From Takakia lepidozioides (Eukaryota > Streptophyta > Takakiopsida > Takakiales > Takakiaceae), in assembly GCA_030704615.1 (NCBI GenBank), contig CM060734.1, forward strand, positions 12,030,001 through 12,094,000: a stretch of 64,000 nt of DNA, given 5' to 3'. Position 1 is the stretch's first letter; each line of letters begins with the position of its first letter. Both the position numbers and the translations under genes were made by a program. Positions 46,200-56,340 of this stretch are shown here, piece after piece. Under the pieces are notes generated by a model, which saw nothing but the letters and a program-made list of their open reading frames with translations, did no database searches and was not told where the DNA came from.

Positions 46200-47336
46200 C
46201 CATGACACACTTCAGGTGCTATTTATACAACAATCTCTTCACCCTTGTCATGGATCACCAGCCACTCAAGTGGTTGATAGAGTCAGACAAGCTTATAGGG
46301 AAGCTTGCACGGTGGGCACTCATACTCCAGGAGTATGATTTTTAGGTGGTGCATCGACCGGGTTTGGTCAATCGGGATGCGGATGGATTGAGTCGCAATC
46401 CATGCACGAGCCAGCATGATGACACTGGAGCTCGGTGGCATGGTGAGACGGACGAGGAGATGGTGTCGGGATGGCACGCATCTGCATTTCTGTGTATCTT
46501 GGCAGCGGGAGGCTAGATTGGACCTACAACAGGGATGACTGTAGACGGAGTGTCTGAGGACCCTGAGGCTAGTGACGAGCCAGGTGGTGCCAGAGATATA
46601 CATGAGGATTTGGCTGTATTGGACTATCTTCGCACTGGGGACACGACAACCACTGTGACTGCCAAGGAGAGGGATCGAATTCTGCAACGAGCCCAGGGGA
46701 TACACCTGTTCCGAGTGTGGGATGATGGTCGGGTGAGAATCATGCATCACCCAACACAACGTGCACGGTTAGTGCGGCATGCCCATGAGGAGTTGGGGCA
46801 TTTTGGGGTGCGACGCACTCACAGATTACTGCAGGGGCAGTATTGGTGGCGTAGTATGCATACAGAGGTGCAACAGTTTGTGGCTAGGTGCATGGTGTGT
46901 GACAAGTATGGCTTGCAGAAGGGATACCTAGGAGTTTGGGATCTTCAGGTACCTTGGTTAGCCATGGGCTACAGGTTCAGCAAGTAAGCATCACTTGCCT
47001 CTTTCTCACCATATTTCCTTCTCTTTGGCCGAGAGTTAGATGTCTGCAGCCATTTGTAGGGGACGCTACTCAAGTCCTTGACCTTGACGATCCGGACATG
47101 TGGATACGTGCATGTGATTAGCGTGCAGAGTTGTTCAAGAAAGTCATGCCCATGGCTTTTGAGAACCTTGCCATTGTGCAGCACCGTGATATGTTGAGGT
47201 ATGCCACTATACGTGGTGGAGGATATCGTCCTGGGGTTAAGAGGTTTAGCCCTGGTGACTATGTTTATTTGCAGCAGACTGCTCCTACGACCTTGGATGT
47301 TACTGCGGGGCATGTTATCCTGAGGGTTCGAGAGGT
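46200..47336 (+). pseudogene. Ty3/gypsy B remnant, copy 2, integrase core deleted
   Basis: Begins with an RNase H end (VMDHQPLKWLIESD, then LARWALILQEYDF with a TAG directly after F, then VHRPGLVNRDADGLSR). It continues as 46535-46987 with the integrase zinc domain (HEELGHFGVRRTH ... CMVCDK). At about 46907 the sequence jumps from CMVCDK to YGLQKGYLG, so some 400 bp holding all three catalytic acidic residues present in copy 1 (21908-22310) are missing. The C-terminal part (GDYVYLQQTAPTTLDVTAGHV) reaches 47336, where the ~110-bp unit begins. Confidence 0.88.
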
Positions 47337-47432
47337 GTTGCAGCGCGGCCAGCCCCCCGTTGCTGCAAATTGCTTGATAGAGATGGTGAGGGAGAGAGAG
47401 AGGGTGACTGCATCACCAAAAATAAAACAGTG
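47337..47432 (-). repeat. A-tailed ~110-bp unit, isolated copy
   Basis: Minus strand reads ggtgatgcagtcaccctctc ... gcaatttgcagcaacggggg, matching the tandem units at 55100-56338. It lies exactly between gypsy B and the copia gag fragment. Confidence 0.75.
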
Positions 47433-47751
47433 TTTCGCCCAATGACCCGTTTTTCCACATCTATTGCAGTTGTAGGGCAACATCTTCTTCTGCGACCTTG
47501 TACCGCCTCCAAAGCTGCGATCTCCTTCCCTCTGGTGGAATTTCTTGAATTTCACACAATTTCACTCATAAGGCCTCATCTTTGTTGTTCAATGACTTCT
47601 TGTTGATGTTTTTGAGCTCTCGCCGGTTCTCCTCATGCAGCAACATACCTGTCAATTCTTCAAGAGAAGGCATCTCCCTCTGAGTCATAATAGCTTGTGT
47701 GTAATGATCATACGAATCAGGCAAGGCATTCAAGACCATCTCTACGAGATC
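47433..47751 (-). pseudogene. Ty1/copia gag fragment
   Basis: Minus-strand frames (47787-47566, then 47555-47433) encode a UBN2-type copia gag end: MVLNALPDSYDHYTQAIM, LTGMLLHEENRRELK, then a CCHC knuckle CNRCGKTGHWAKHC, with a frameshift near 47560. Both ends coincide with copies of the ~110-bp unit. This is the only copia sequence recognised in the window. Confidence 0.8.
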
Positions 47752-47884
47752 CCATGTGGGCTGGGGTGCATGCGCGCACCAGTGCACCCCCCCCCCCCCC
47801 CCCCCCTTTTTTTTGCTGCGAATTGCTTGACAAAGGTGGTGAGGGAGATGGAGAGGGTACCTGCATCACCCAAATTTTTTTTTT
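47752..47884 (-). repeat. A-tailed ~110-bp unit, second isolated copy
   Basis: On plus: ccatgtgggctggggtgcat, a run of C and T at 47788-47815, gctgcgaattgcttgacaaa, ggtacctgcatcacccaaa, then a T run. It separates the copia gag piece from the truncated RT start of gypsy D. Confidence 0.8.
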
Positions 47885-48710
47885 AGTTGGGATTCATTAT
47901 GTACCTTGCCTGTTTGATTGGTACTGACCCTGGTTCCTGTTCAATCTTATGCTGACAGATCTCAGGTGGTATCCCTTTCAGATCCTCGTAGCTCCAAGCA
48001 AATACATCTCTGTATTTGATGAACAGACTTTTAGCTTCCTCAAAGAATTCTGGCTCCAAATCAGCCCCTACCTTCACCATCCTCGGTTCCTCTTCAGTTC
48101 CCACATTCACTTCTCTCACCTGCTCATCAGCTGTGATTGTCCAACCAATCACCACTTCATCCTGTAAACTCACAGTGGCTGGTTCCTCTAGGATTTCCAT
48201 TTCTCCCTCTCTTTCTTCATAGAAATGTGGTGGGTAACTGCTTGTTTCACCCTCAATTGGTGTTGCTGTCACTACACCACAGCAGATACCTTTTAAACAA
48301 CTTAGGCCTTCCAGTTGCATCTCTGCAACCTGCTCCCACTCTGGGTGTGCAGCAAACAGGGTAGCTTCCTGCTCCTCATCAAGTCCTCCCCTCCAGTCAT
48401 ACTCCCTGACCCCTCGAGGTCTTCTCGTAGCAGGTAGTCTACTAGATTTCTTAGTGGTGATTTGTATCTTGTGCATCCCATCATGCACAGTTAGTAACTG
48501 GGAATTCTAGTCATGGAATACCCTGGCCTGTTTCAGCCACGGTCGACCTAGCAATAAGGAGTAAGCTTCCATGACTTCATCCATTTTCAACACAGTTACT
48601 GTGATTTTAAAGATCATCTTTTGAATCTGTATCTTAACTCCTCTTATCAATCCCAATGGCTGAACACTTCTTTGATCTGCCATTGTTACTGTAAATGGGG
48701 CTGGTTTCAT
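47885..48710 (-). pseudogene. gypsy D protease end and RT N-terminus
   Basis: Frames 48710-48507 and 48488-47885. The first ends with the protease G-R-P-W-L segment (YSLLLGRPWLKQA). The second has the pre-RT linker (FIKYRDVFAWSYEDLKGIPP) and stops at the conserved RT entry ARYIMNPN. A TAA and an A-run follow at once, and the RT core is missing. TAG at about 48508 separates the two. Confidence 0.85.
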
Positions 48711-48728
48711 GTTACTTAGACCAAGCTT

Positions 48729-50972
48729 CTACCTTAATTGGTCTGTCATGATATTCACTCCAGAGCCTCCATCTATCAGTACATCAGTTAGTTCTATGCT
48801 TCCAATTCTCAATTGGATTACTGGCATAGAATCATCAAAGTCCATGACTGTTTTTCGCCCTTCCGGCTTCACATTATAACTGGTCACCTTACTGTTCAGG
48901 TCTGTGTTCCCTGTCACATGGGCAATCTGATTGATTGCTTGATACAGCCTGTGCCTACAATAAGGTGCCACAACCAATAGTTGTCCAATGGTAATCTCCG
49001 CTTTGGACTGGCATATTACTTCAGCCAAAGTCCCTTCATTACTCTGCATTTCTGCAGCTTCTTTTTTCCCTTCATCCTCACTCACTTCCTCTTCTCTTTC
49101 AGAATCAGAGGAATCTGCCATAGGAATATCAGTACTCTTCTGCATTTCCCTTATGGTATCTGCCACTTCCTTGTGCAGTTCCTTCTCATCTCTCCAAGCC
49201 TCATCATCTTCAGGCACATCACTGCCATCTTCATTATCATCACCTTCCTCATCTACTGGAGGTATTAATTTAGCTTTGCTTCTGGTTACTATCATTGTAC
49301 TTACTTCTGGTACAACACATGGCCTAACCATGTGAGCTGCCACCACTGGCCCCTCATTCACAGGAGCTCTCATCTCATTCTGGTGTCTGATCCAGAATGG
49401 ACAGGCTGCCTTGCGATATCCTGCCTGATTACAATAGTAACACAGTTCTTCCCCATTAGGTCCTCGCCCTTGGTCTGTTCTGGGATTGTTTTTGTAATCT
49501 TGATTCCCTGGCTGGTAATTCCCCCTTGGATTACCCTGATAGTTGCCTCTAGAATTTCCTTGGTAATTCCCTCTTGGATTACCTCTCCCTTCCATGCCAT
49601 TGTTATAACCACCAGGCCTACCATAGTGGTCCTGATCACTGTTTCTTGTTGGCTGGGGCTGCACTTGATGCACCCTTACTTGCCTAGGTTCTCTTGCAGC
49701 TGTCCTTCTGTTGTAGTAACAATTCTCAGTAGAATGGTTATCCATTTTACAGATAGTACAGTGTTTCTCCTTCATGTGGCATTCAGTGGTGGTATGGCCT
49801 TCATTCTGGCATTTTGCACACCAAACACCCTTCCTCCAATGTGTTGCAGCCTCTGTGGCATACTTCTTCAAGATTTCTTCTAATCTTTTCTCATAGTTAT
49901 CCCTCTTCAACTTTTCCTTCCTCTTACTCTTCCTCTTAAGCTCTTGCTCTTCTTCCTCATCTGACTCATCCTCAGAGTCCTCATCATCCATTTTCTCTCT
50001 CCTGAGCATTCCCAATTGCTCAATTCTGTTCGCTGTTTCAAATGCCTCCTCCACTGTATTATGGGGTAACATATCCACTTTCTTTTGCAAAACTGGTCTT
50101 AGTCCACACACAAACCAAGTCTTCTGTAAACCTGGTGCTGGTACAGCAGCCAGTTTTTTCATCATCAATTCCATCTTTTCCATATACTCCTCAACAGTTT
50201 CATGCTTCTTTTGCTTTAACTGTTGTAAACTTCCATACACTTCATCCTCAGTTTTACTTGTCCTGAACATATTTCGGAATGTTGTATTCAAGCCATTCCA
50301 GGTTAGGAAATGATTATCAGGGAATCTTGCATACCATTCACTTGCTTTCTTTATAAGTGAACAAGAAAACAGTCTCATCTTGGCATCATCATCATTCTCA
50401 TTGTTCACAATACACATGTGCTCAAATTGGCTAATGTGTACATCAGGATCCCCTTTTCCTGAATATATTGGAAAAGGTGGTTTTGCCCATGTTGGTTGTA
50501 ACGCCATCTGTGGCCCTACCCCCTGCCCACTGACAGGTGCTGGCCCCCTTGCTGGTGCTGGTCCTCGAGGACCTGTGGTAGTTGTGGTGGAACTTCCACC
50601 AAGTGCTGGCCCCTGAGCACTCCTTGCTATTGGCCCCACTATATTCACAGTATTCCCAGCTCCAGTTGCACTACTTCCCACACTCCCTGTCCCCCCAGAG
50701 CCAGATCCAGGCTGCCTGCCTGATCCCCCTGAGCCGACACCTTCGTTGGCCTGTGATCCAAGTGCTCCACTTGATCCAGGTCCAACGGGTTGGGATGTCC
50801 TGGTTATAGTCTCAACCTCAGCTGTTGGGTCTACTTCTTCATACTCTTCATCTTCCAATTTCTTCTCCCTGTTTTCATCTTCCAAGTTCTGCCCTTGGGT
50901 TTCTTCTTCTTCACTCATGTAACTCAATTGCAATGGTGTTGGAGAGTTTGAACTCTCCGTTGGCTCTGCCAC
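48729..50972 (-). CDS. gypsy D gag with protease start, long open frame
   Basis: 747 codons, start MAEPTESSNSPTP. Residues ~1-80 are acidic; ~80-160 form a G/S/T/P-rich linker. The capsid-type domain at ~165-330 is typical gag (PTWAKPPFPIYSGKGDPDV, then YARFPDNHFLTWNGLNTTF). An acidic/KR-rich coiled stretch (~335-375) follows, then cysteine clusters WCAKCQNEGHTTTEC, CTICKMDNHSTENC (CCHC) and CYYCNQAGYRKAAC. GNYQGNPRG repeats lie between the clusters. The frame ends in the protease loop DVLIDGGSGVNIM. It is the longest intact ORF in the window, so this element was probably active recently. It lacks RT downstream. Confidence 0.88.
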   Translation of the reverse strand: MAEPTESSNSPTPLQLSYMSEEEETQGQNLEDENREKKLEDEEYEEVDPTAEVETITRTSQPVGPGSSGALGSQANEGVGSGGSGRQPGSGSGGTGSVGSSATGAGNTVNIVGPIARSAQGPALGGSSTTTTTGPRGPAPARGPAPVSGQGVGPQMALQPTWAKPPFPIYSGKGDPDVHISQFEHMCIVNNENDDDAKMRLFSCSLIKKASEWYARFPDNHFLTWNGLNTTFRNMFRTSKTEDEVYGSLQQLKQKKHETVEEYMEKMELMMKKLAAVPAPGLQKTWFVCGLRPVLQKKVDMLPHNTVEEAFETANRIEQLGMLRREKMDDEDSEDESDEEEEQELKRKSKRKEKLKRDNYEKRLEEILKKYATEAATHWRKGVWCAKCQNEGHTTTECHMKEKHCTICKMDNHSTENCYYNRRTAAREPRQVRVHQVQPQPTRNSDQDHYGRPGGYNNGMEGRGNPRGNYQGNSRGNYQGNPRGNYQPGNQDYKNNPRTDQGRGPNGEELCYYCNQAGYRKAACPFWIRHQNEMRAPVNEGPVVAAHMVRPCVVPEVSTMIVTRSKAKLIPPVDEEGDDNEDGSDVPEDDEAWRDEKELHKEVADTIREMQKSTDIPMADSSDSEREEEVSEDEGKKEAAEMQSNEGTLAEVICQSKAEITIGQLLVVAPYCRHRLYQAINQIAHVTGNTDLNSKVTSYNVKPEGRKTVMDFDDSMPVIQLRIGSIELTDVLIDGGSGVNIMTDQLR

Positions 50973-51070
50973 ATCCTCTCCTCCTTCTTCATCTTCTGTT
51001 TCAGAAACTGGAGTTCATGCTTTTGGTGTTCCATGCCAACTCTTATCAAAGAATTCTGTCAAATCTTTTA

Positions 51071-51337
51071 TCAGGGATGTACCTCAGATCTTTCACCTCG
51101 TGGTTGATCTTCTTCCTGTACCAATTCCCTTAATCTTTCTTGCAAAGAAAAAGGAGTGGCATCCAACTCTAGTTCTTCCGGTATGGGTGATGTACTCTCT
51201 GATCTTAATGGTGTGAGAGGTCCAGATGATTCCCCTATGTCTATTCCTCTCTCCCAAAGATATGGATAATTAGCTTTCAGATAACTTTCTCTTTTTGCTG
51301 AATATCTCTGGAGTCTAGTTTCTCTTTCATCACTCAT
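51071..51337 (-). CDS. gypsy D leader ORF 2
   Basis: 88 codons between leader ORF 1 and gag, beginning MSDERETRLQRYSAKR. Charged, with a proline/serine-rich middle (SSGPLTPLRSESTSPIPEEL) and a possible C-terminal helix (LQERLRELVQEEDQ). No family recognised. The three-ORF order is seen on one copy only. Confidence 0.45.
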   Translation of the reverse strand: MSDERETRLQRYSAKRESYLKANYPYLWERGIDIGESSGPLTPLRSESTSPIPEELELDATPFSLQERLRELVQEEDQPRGERSEVHP

Positions 51338-51357
51338 GTCCCATGTCTTTCATTTCT

Positions 51358-52053
51358 TTAATGTGGCAATAACCAAAACTCTCTTCTGTAGTATCTCTCG
51401 TATATACCTGGGTTTCTTTCAAGCTTCAATGCACCCTTGGCTATACTAGAAGTCTCCGTTACCATATAACCATATGGCAAACAAGTCTGAAAAGCTGTTC
51501 TTGGTGTGAGTTTGATCCACAGAATATCCTTTGAAATCCAATTCTTTACCAGTATAAGCTCATCATGCATATGAGTATAAACATTCACCTTCCTTTTCTC
51601 CCAGCCTTCAAACTCTACTCGCTTAATGGATAGCAATGCTATCACATAAACCAGTGTTGGTAACCAACGTGCTCTTCCTCTACAGGCCACCTGATAAATC
51701 TTTATCACTTCTTTCTCCAGACCCCACTCAGGGTCAACATCATGCACTCTCTTAAGAATGTTTTTTTTACAACCGTCTGGCAATTCCAAGAACCTCTGAA
51801 AGAATTGTTTGGACAATCTTTCCTTCTCAGTTCCACAGGGAATTTGATTCACATCAAATTCTTTAATTCTCCAACCACCATGATCCCACCAGATGTCTGT
51901 CACATCTGGTTGTTCATGACCCAGTTCCCCAGTATGGTCGCCAAATGTCGAGCGGCTTTTACTCACCCATCCCTTCGCTATCCGAGGTGGAAACTCCAAG
52001 ATAGAAGAGTTGGATATCTCTAAGCACTCAGCTTGCTCAGAACAATCAGTCAT
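51358..52053 (-). CDS. gypsy D leader ORF 1, unknown protein upstream of gag
   Basis: 231 intact codons, start MTDCSEQAECLEIS, stop just before leader ORF 2. It has ordinary globular composition with many aromatic residues: DIWWDHGGWRIKEF, FLELPDGCKKNILKRVH, a hydrophobic helix WLPTLVYVIALLSIKRVEF, and YYRREFWLLPH at the C-terminus. FLELPDGCKKNILKRV faintly recalls an F-box start, as does the ORF at 5292. Gypsy elements normally start with gag, so an intact extra ORF here is unusual. It could be an accessory gene of this lineage or a transduced host exon. Function unknown. Confidence 0.6.
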   Translation of the reverse strand: MTDCSEQAECLEISNSSILEFPPRIAKGWVSKSRSTFGDHTGELGHEQPDVTDIWWDHGGWRIKEFDVNQIPCGTEKERLSKQFFQRFLELPDGCKKNILKRVHDVDPEWGLEKEVIKIYQVACRGRARWLPTLVYVIALLSIKRVEFEGWEKRKVNVYTHMHDELILVKNWISKDILWIKLTPRTAFQTCLPYGYMVTETSSIAKGALKLERNPGIYERYYRREFWLLPH

Positions 52054-52569
52054 GACCTACAGCTAGTGAATCATGGTTGTGCTTCCTATTTGTATTCCTT
52101 CTTGCCTTCATGTTATCAATTTACCTTACCGTGTATACTGAAGCATCAGATTGCTTCAGTATCTACTAAGTTCCAATTAATCATGCATTCATTCCACAGC
52201 TTCTCTCATGTCTCTCTACACAGTATGTTTGTATCGATTCTGTATCGGATTAAGATTAATCATGTATCATGCCTATGCCATGGTGTCCCTAATCTACCCT
52301 ATTGTATAATTTTACAGCTTGCATGAAGTAAGCCTCAATCAAGTCATCATCTCCTCTTCACTATTTCCGCTCTCTGTTACGTCTCCTCCTCTCCTGAGCA
52401 AGTCGCCCTCCTCAAGAAGTGATCCTCTTCCTGTTGCCGCCCTGCCTAATCTACCCACAAGCTGTTCTAACCACCTAACTAACTAACCGTCACCCCTGAA
52501 GTAACACGTTCCCTCTGCAGATGTCGTTCCCACACAGTCGTTCCCTGTCAATGATAACTGTTCCCCATG
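52054..52569. other. Leader/LTR-like region of gypsy D
   Basis: No coding signal. Lies between leader ORF 1 and the CACAGCC minisatellite, where the 5' untranslated region and LTR are expected on the minus strand. Confidence 0.4.
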
Positions 52570-52900
52570 TACACTGTGACAGGCTGTGTCAAGCTGTGCC
52601 GAGCTGTGACTGGCTGTGTAAAGTTGCGTCAGGCTGTGACTGGCTGTGCAAAGCTGTGTCGGGCTGTGTCAGACTGTGTCTGGCTGTGATAGACTGTGAT
52701 GGGCTGTGTAAAGCTGTGTCGGGCTGTGACTGGCTGTGCGAAGCTGTGTCGGTTATGTCAGACTGTATCTGGCTGTGATAGACTGTGACGGGCTGTGTAA
52801 AGCTGTGTCGAGCTGTGACTGGCTGTGCGAAGCTGTGTCGGGCTGTGTCAGACTGTGTCTGGCTGTGATAGACTATGACAAGCTGTCTACCCCCCCTAAA
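52570..52900. repeat. CTGTG/CACAGCC minisatellite
   Basis: Units of about 10-11 bp (variants of ggctgtgact and agctgtgtcg) nested in a ~110-bp higher-order repeat (gatagactgtgatgggctg near 52688 and its relative near 52778). A shorter array of the reverse-complement sequence is at 57955-58060. Confidence 0.9.
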
Positions 52901-53106
52901 GCCTGTGCCTGCCACTCCTAAGGCTCCTGTTGGTCTCAGTCTACCATTCATAAGTCTGCGCAAAAATTAAGGGTACCCCACAGAACCCGTAAAAGCGTCT
53001 AAGTCCCAAGCAGCCCTCTAACACATGGTCTACCCGGCAAAGCTTCGGATTCCTCTCTGCCGCTTGGTATCATTGCAGGTGGTCACACCTGCCCTCCCAG
53101 GCGATA

Positions 53107-54434
53107 TCGCACTAGAAGCATTCGTGTATTTTCCGAATCGACTAGGTGTCCGCCAACCACTCCAGGAACCACTTGGCAGTAAGCGAGACTATTGGAGAGT
53201 CGAAACGGACAATGTGGGCCCACGGGGGCATTTCAGACGGCGGGCAGAAGTGGGGTCAATGACTCCGGAGTCGTAGCAAAAATCCGGGCTATTTAATTAA
53301 TTACGTAAATACATAAAATTTGAAAAAGCGGAAATTACAAGTGGTTCTAATTACTGCACATGCGACTATAAATTTTCATTCATAATTTTGATTAATAGAA
53401 TAAAGATATTTATTCATTAAAGTGAATATGTAGTCGCTTCAACTACTCCATGAACCATTGCGCATTGTTGCACCCGTGATTCGGGGCCACATTTGCTTAC
53501 GTGTGTTTCACAAGAACAGGCAAACAAAATCTGGCCTTTGGGGGCTTGCATATTTTAATATGTACTGCCTCCACCTGGAAGTGACATGGAAGGTCCATGG
53601 TGACATCGTGAAAGCTGGAATTGTAGGGTTTGCCATTCTAAACACCGCCGTGGTGGACATGTATGCCGAATGCGGGAGCATTGAAGATGCGAAGGTAGTG
53701 TTCAACTGTGGCTCAACGAGATGTGGTGTCGTGGAGTGCGATGATCGCATTGGCAGCAAGGCAAGGATGTATTCATGATTTGTGCAGAGGCAGTGATAGC
53801 TGAAGGAGCAAGATAGAGTGTGGGTCCATATTCATCCAAGAGGGTCGGATTTCAAGCTCCAGATTACCTATGGATCCCTGTGGAAGGATAACTACAAGAA
53901 ACCTCCATGGGTAGATGGTTAGCTGGAAGCGGCAGCTGTAGTGGCACAGTTGATAAAATCAGGCACCTCAACCATGACCACAACTTCTGGAAGAGGATCA
54001 AGCGAGGGAGTCCACAATGCCTCTTCTGGCACTTATGGGCATGTGAAGATGCTTTATGAGGCAGCAGACTAAAAGAGGCTCTACAAACTTTAAACCAAAG
54101 AGGCATTTCAGCAGATGTAGATACGTATATGTGTCTCTTGCATAAGTGCATCAAGATGAAAGGCCTAGAAGTTGGAAAGCAGGCGCACACTCACATTGTC
54201 CAAAGTGGATTCACGCCAAACGTTTTTCTACTCAACAACCTTGTCAACATGTATGTTAAGGGGAGCATCATGGATGATCACCAAGTGTTCAACACAGAAT
54301 GCCTCAACGATCTTTGATCACGTGGAATATAATGTTGGCAGGATTACCAAACATGGGCGTGGTACGAATGCTTTGGAGACCTGTGAGCAAATGATGCGCG
54401 AAGGGGTGAAAACCAACCACATCGCGTTTGTATG
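53107..54434 (+). repeat. Segmental duplication copy 2 (partner at 11966-13280)
   Basis: Direct copy of 11966-13280 with scattered substitutions and indels. Its continuation to about 54660 is the uninverted counterpart of sequence that is reversed at 15384-15600 in locus 1. Confidence 0.9.
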
Positions 54435-54665
54435 TGTTTGCAATGCGTGTGCAATCCTGGAAAAGGGGAACGAGGTCCATGGTGACATCGGTCAAAGCTG
54501 GAATTGCACCAGATGTCATTTTGAGCACTGCCCTGACCTGGACATGTATGCCAAATGTGGATGCATTGAGGATGCAAAGGGAGTTTTCGACTCTATGGCT
54601 GAACGAGATGTGGTGTTGTGGAGTGCGATGCTTGCAGGGTATGCACAACAGGGACATGAGAGGGA
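53560..54665 (+). pseudogene. PPR pseudogene, uninverted arrangement
   Basis: The same PPR modules as locus 1, in one orientation throughout: KVHGDIVKAG ... VDMYAECGSIEDA (53593-53695), GHVKMLYEA, KMKGLEVGKQ, LLNNLVNMYV (54035-54260), ALETCEQMMREGVK, EVHGDIGQSW, MYAKCGCIEDAKGVFDSMAERDVVLWSAMLAGYAQQG (54370-54650; two adjoining repeats quoted as motifs). Frames break at about 53778, 54317 and within the middle. PLS-type organisation is visible, but no transit peptide, E or DYW domain is intact. Confidence 0.8.
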
Positions 54666-55099
54666 GAGGCGCCTTCGGTACTATGAGATGCATCATGCCA
54701 TGAAGAACTCCCCAATCTTTCAACAGGAGCATCATTTGGGCCAAGCGGCCTAGCTACCTCGCCACATATGGGATCCCTCTCCACCCTCTCTCTCTCTTGT
54801 GCATTGATCAGCAAATCCCGTTGATGAGGTCATAACCCTCCTAACCTCGGTGGTTGGAGAAACACCGGGAGCAATGTCCAATTGGCCCATCCTAGGACCA
54901 TCTTGAAAAATCTTTATATTATCCGTATATAATGCTTCTAACGAAGGAGAGAGGGTAGCGCTAGATACTGCAGGCCCAATGGAGGACTCAACAATAGTAC
55001 CAGTAGTATCCGGCACAGGAGCCACTTCAACTACAACACCTTGGCCCAAGAGGGGGGCATCATCATAAACACGGTAACCTCTTGATAAGGTTCCTGATG
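54666..55099. other. No gene recognised
   Basis: Transition from PPR remnant to the ~110-bp unit array; the minus-strand frame 55049-54750 has no recognisable feature. Confidence 0.35.
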
Positions 55100-56338
55100 G
55101 AGATTGGCTATTTTTTTAAATTTGGGTGGTGGCATGCACCCTCTCTATCACGCATGCTCTCTGTCAAGCAATTCGCAGCAAGGGGAGGGGGGGGGGGGGG
55201 CTGGTCGCAATGGTGCGCACAGCCACACCAGTGCACTTGGGCTTTTATTTTTTCAAATTTGGATGATGGCAGGCACCCTCTCTCTATCACCCTAGCTCTC
55301 TGTCAAGCAATTTGCAGCAATGGGGGGGCTGGCCGCGCTGGTGTGCGTAGACACCCCAGCCCACATGCGCAATTGTTTTTGGATTTTGGGTGATGTAGGC
55401 ACCCTCTCTCTCACTCACCACCTCTGTGCAGCAATTCGCAGCAACACGGGGGCTGGCGCAGCCACCCCAGCCCACATGGTTTTTTAGTTTTTTTTTTTAG
55501 TTTTTTTTAATAAATTTTGGGTGATGCAGGCACCCTTTCTCTCTCCCTCACCACCTCTGTGCAACAATTCGCAGCAACAGGGGGGTTGGCGCAGCCATTC
55601 CAGCCCACATGGGTTTTTTTTTTAAAATTTTTTTTGGGTGATGCAGGCACCCTCTCTCTCTCCCTCACCACCTCTGTGTAGCAATTCGCAGCAATAGGGG
55701 AGCTGGCGCAGCCACCCCAGCCCACATGGTTTTTTTTTATAAAAAAAATTGGGTGATGCAGGCACCCTCTATCTCTTCCTGACCAACTCTGTGCAGCAAT
55801 TCGCAGCAACAGGGGGGCTGGCGCAGCCACCCCAACCCACACGGGTTTTTTTTTTTTTTTTTTTTGGGTGATGCAGACACCCTCTATCTCTTCCTCACCA
55901 CCTCTGTGCAGCAATTCGCAGCAACAGGGGGGCTGGCGCAGCCACCCCAGCCCACATGGGTTTTTTTTTTTTTTTTTGTGATTTTGGGTGATGCAGGCAC
56001 CATTTCATCCTTCCTCACCACCTCTGTGTAGCAATTCGCAGCAACAGGGGGGTGGGCGCAACCACCCCAGCCCACAAGGGTTTTTTTTTTTTTTTTTTTT
56101 TTTGGATTTTTGGTGATGCAGGCACCCACTGTCTCTTCTTCACCACCTCTGTGCAGCAATTCGCAGCAACAGGGGGGCTGGCGCAGCCACCCTAGCCCAC
56201 ATAAGTTTTTTATTTTTATTTTTATTTTTATTTTGGGTGATGCAGGCACCCTCTCTCTCTCCCTCACCACCTCTGTCAAGCAATTCGCAGCAACGGAGGG
56301 GGCAATTCGCAGCCACCCCAGCCCACATGGTTTCATCA
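55100..56338 (+). repeat. Tandem array of about ten A-tailed ~110-130-bp units
   Basis: On plus each unit reads: T run, then gggtgatgcaggcaccctct, a CT-rich stretch, ctcaccacctctgtgcagca, attcgcagcaacaggggggc, tggcgcagccaccccagccc, acatgg. Unit starts are near 55118, 55256, 55386, 55517, 55637, 55750, 55866, 55986, 56111 and 56234. On the minus strand every unit ends in an A tail of varying length, like a retroposed SINE. Isolated units lie at 47337-47432 and 47752-47884. The array ends exactly at gypsy D RNase H. Confidence 0.9.
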
Positions 56339-56340
56339 TC

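Larger units (their letters stand above)
47885..52300 (-). mobile_element. Ty3/gypsy D, 5' half
   Basis: On the minus strand: two leader ORFs (52053-51358 and 51337-51071), gag (50972-48729), protease and the first residues of RT, ending at 47885 against a ~110-bp unit. The matching 3' half (RNase H, integrase) is on the plus strand at 56341-57825. Both halves have CACAGCC-type minisatellite beyond their outer ends (52570-52900 and 57955-58060). The pairing is inferred from complementary content and shared flanks. Confidence 0.8.

Noticed and set aside
55100-56338. CRISPR-like regular array
   Set aside because: Units are ~110-130 bp with nearly identical 'spacers' and A tails, in a eukaryotic retroelement context; no cas genes.
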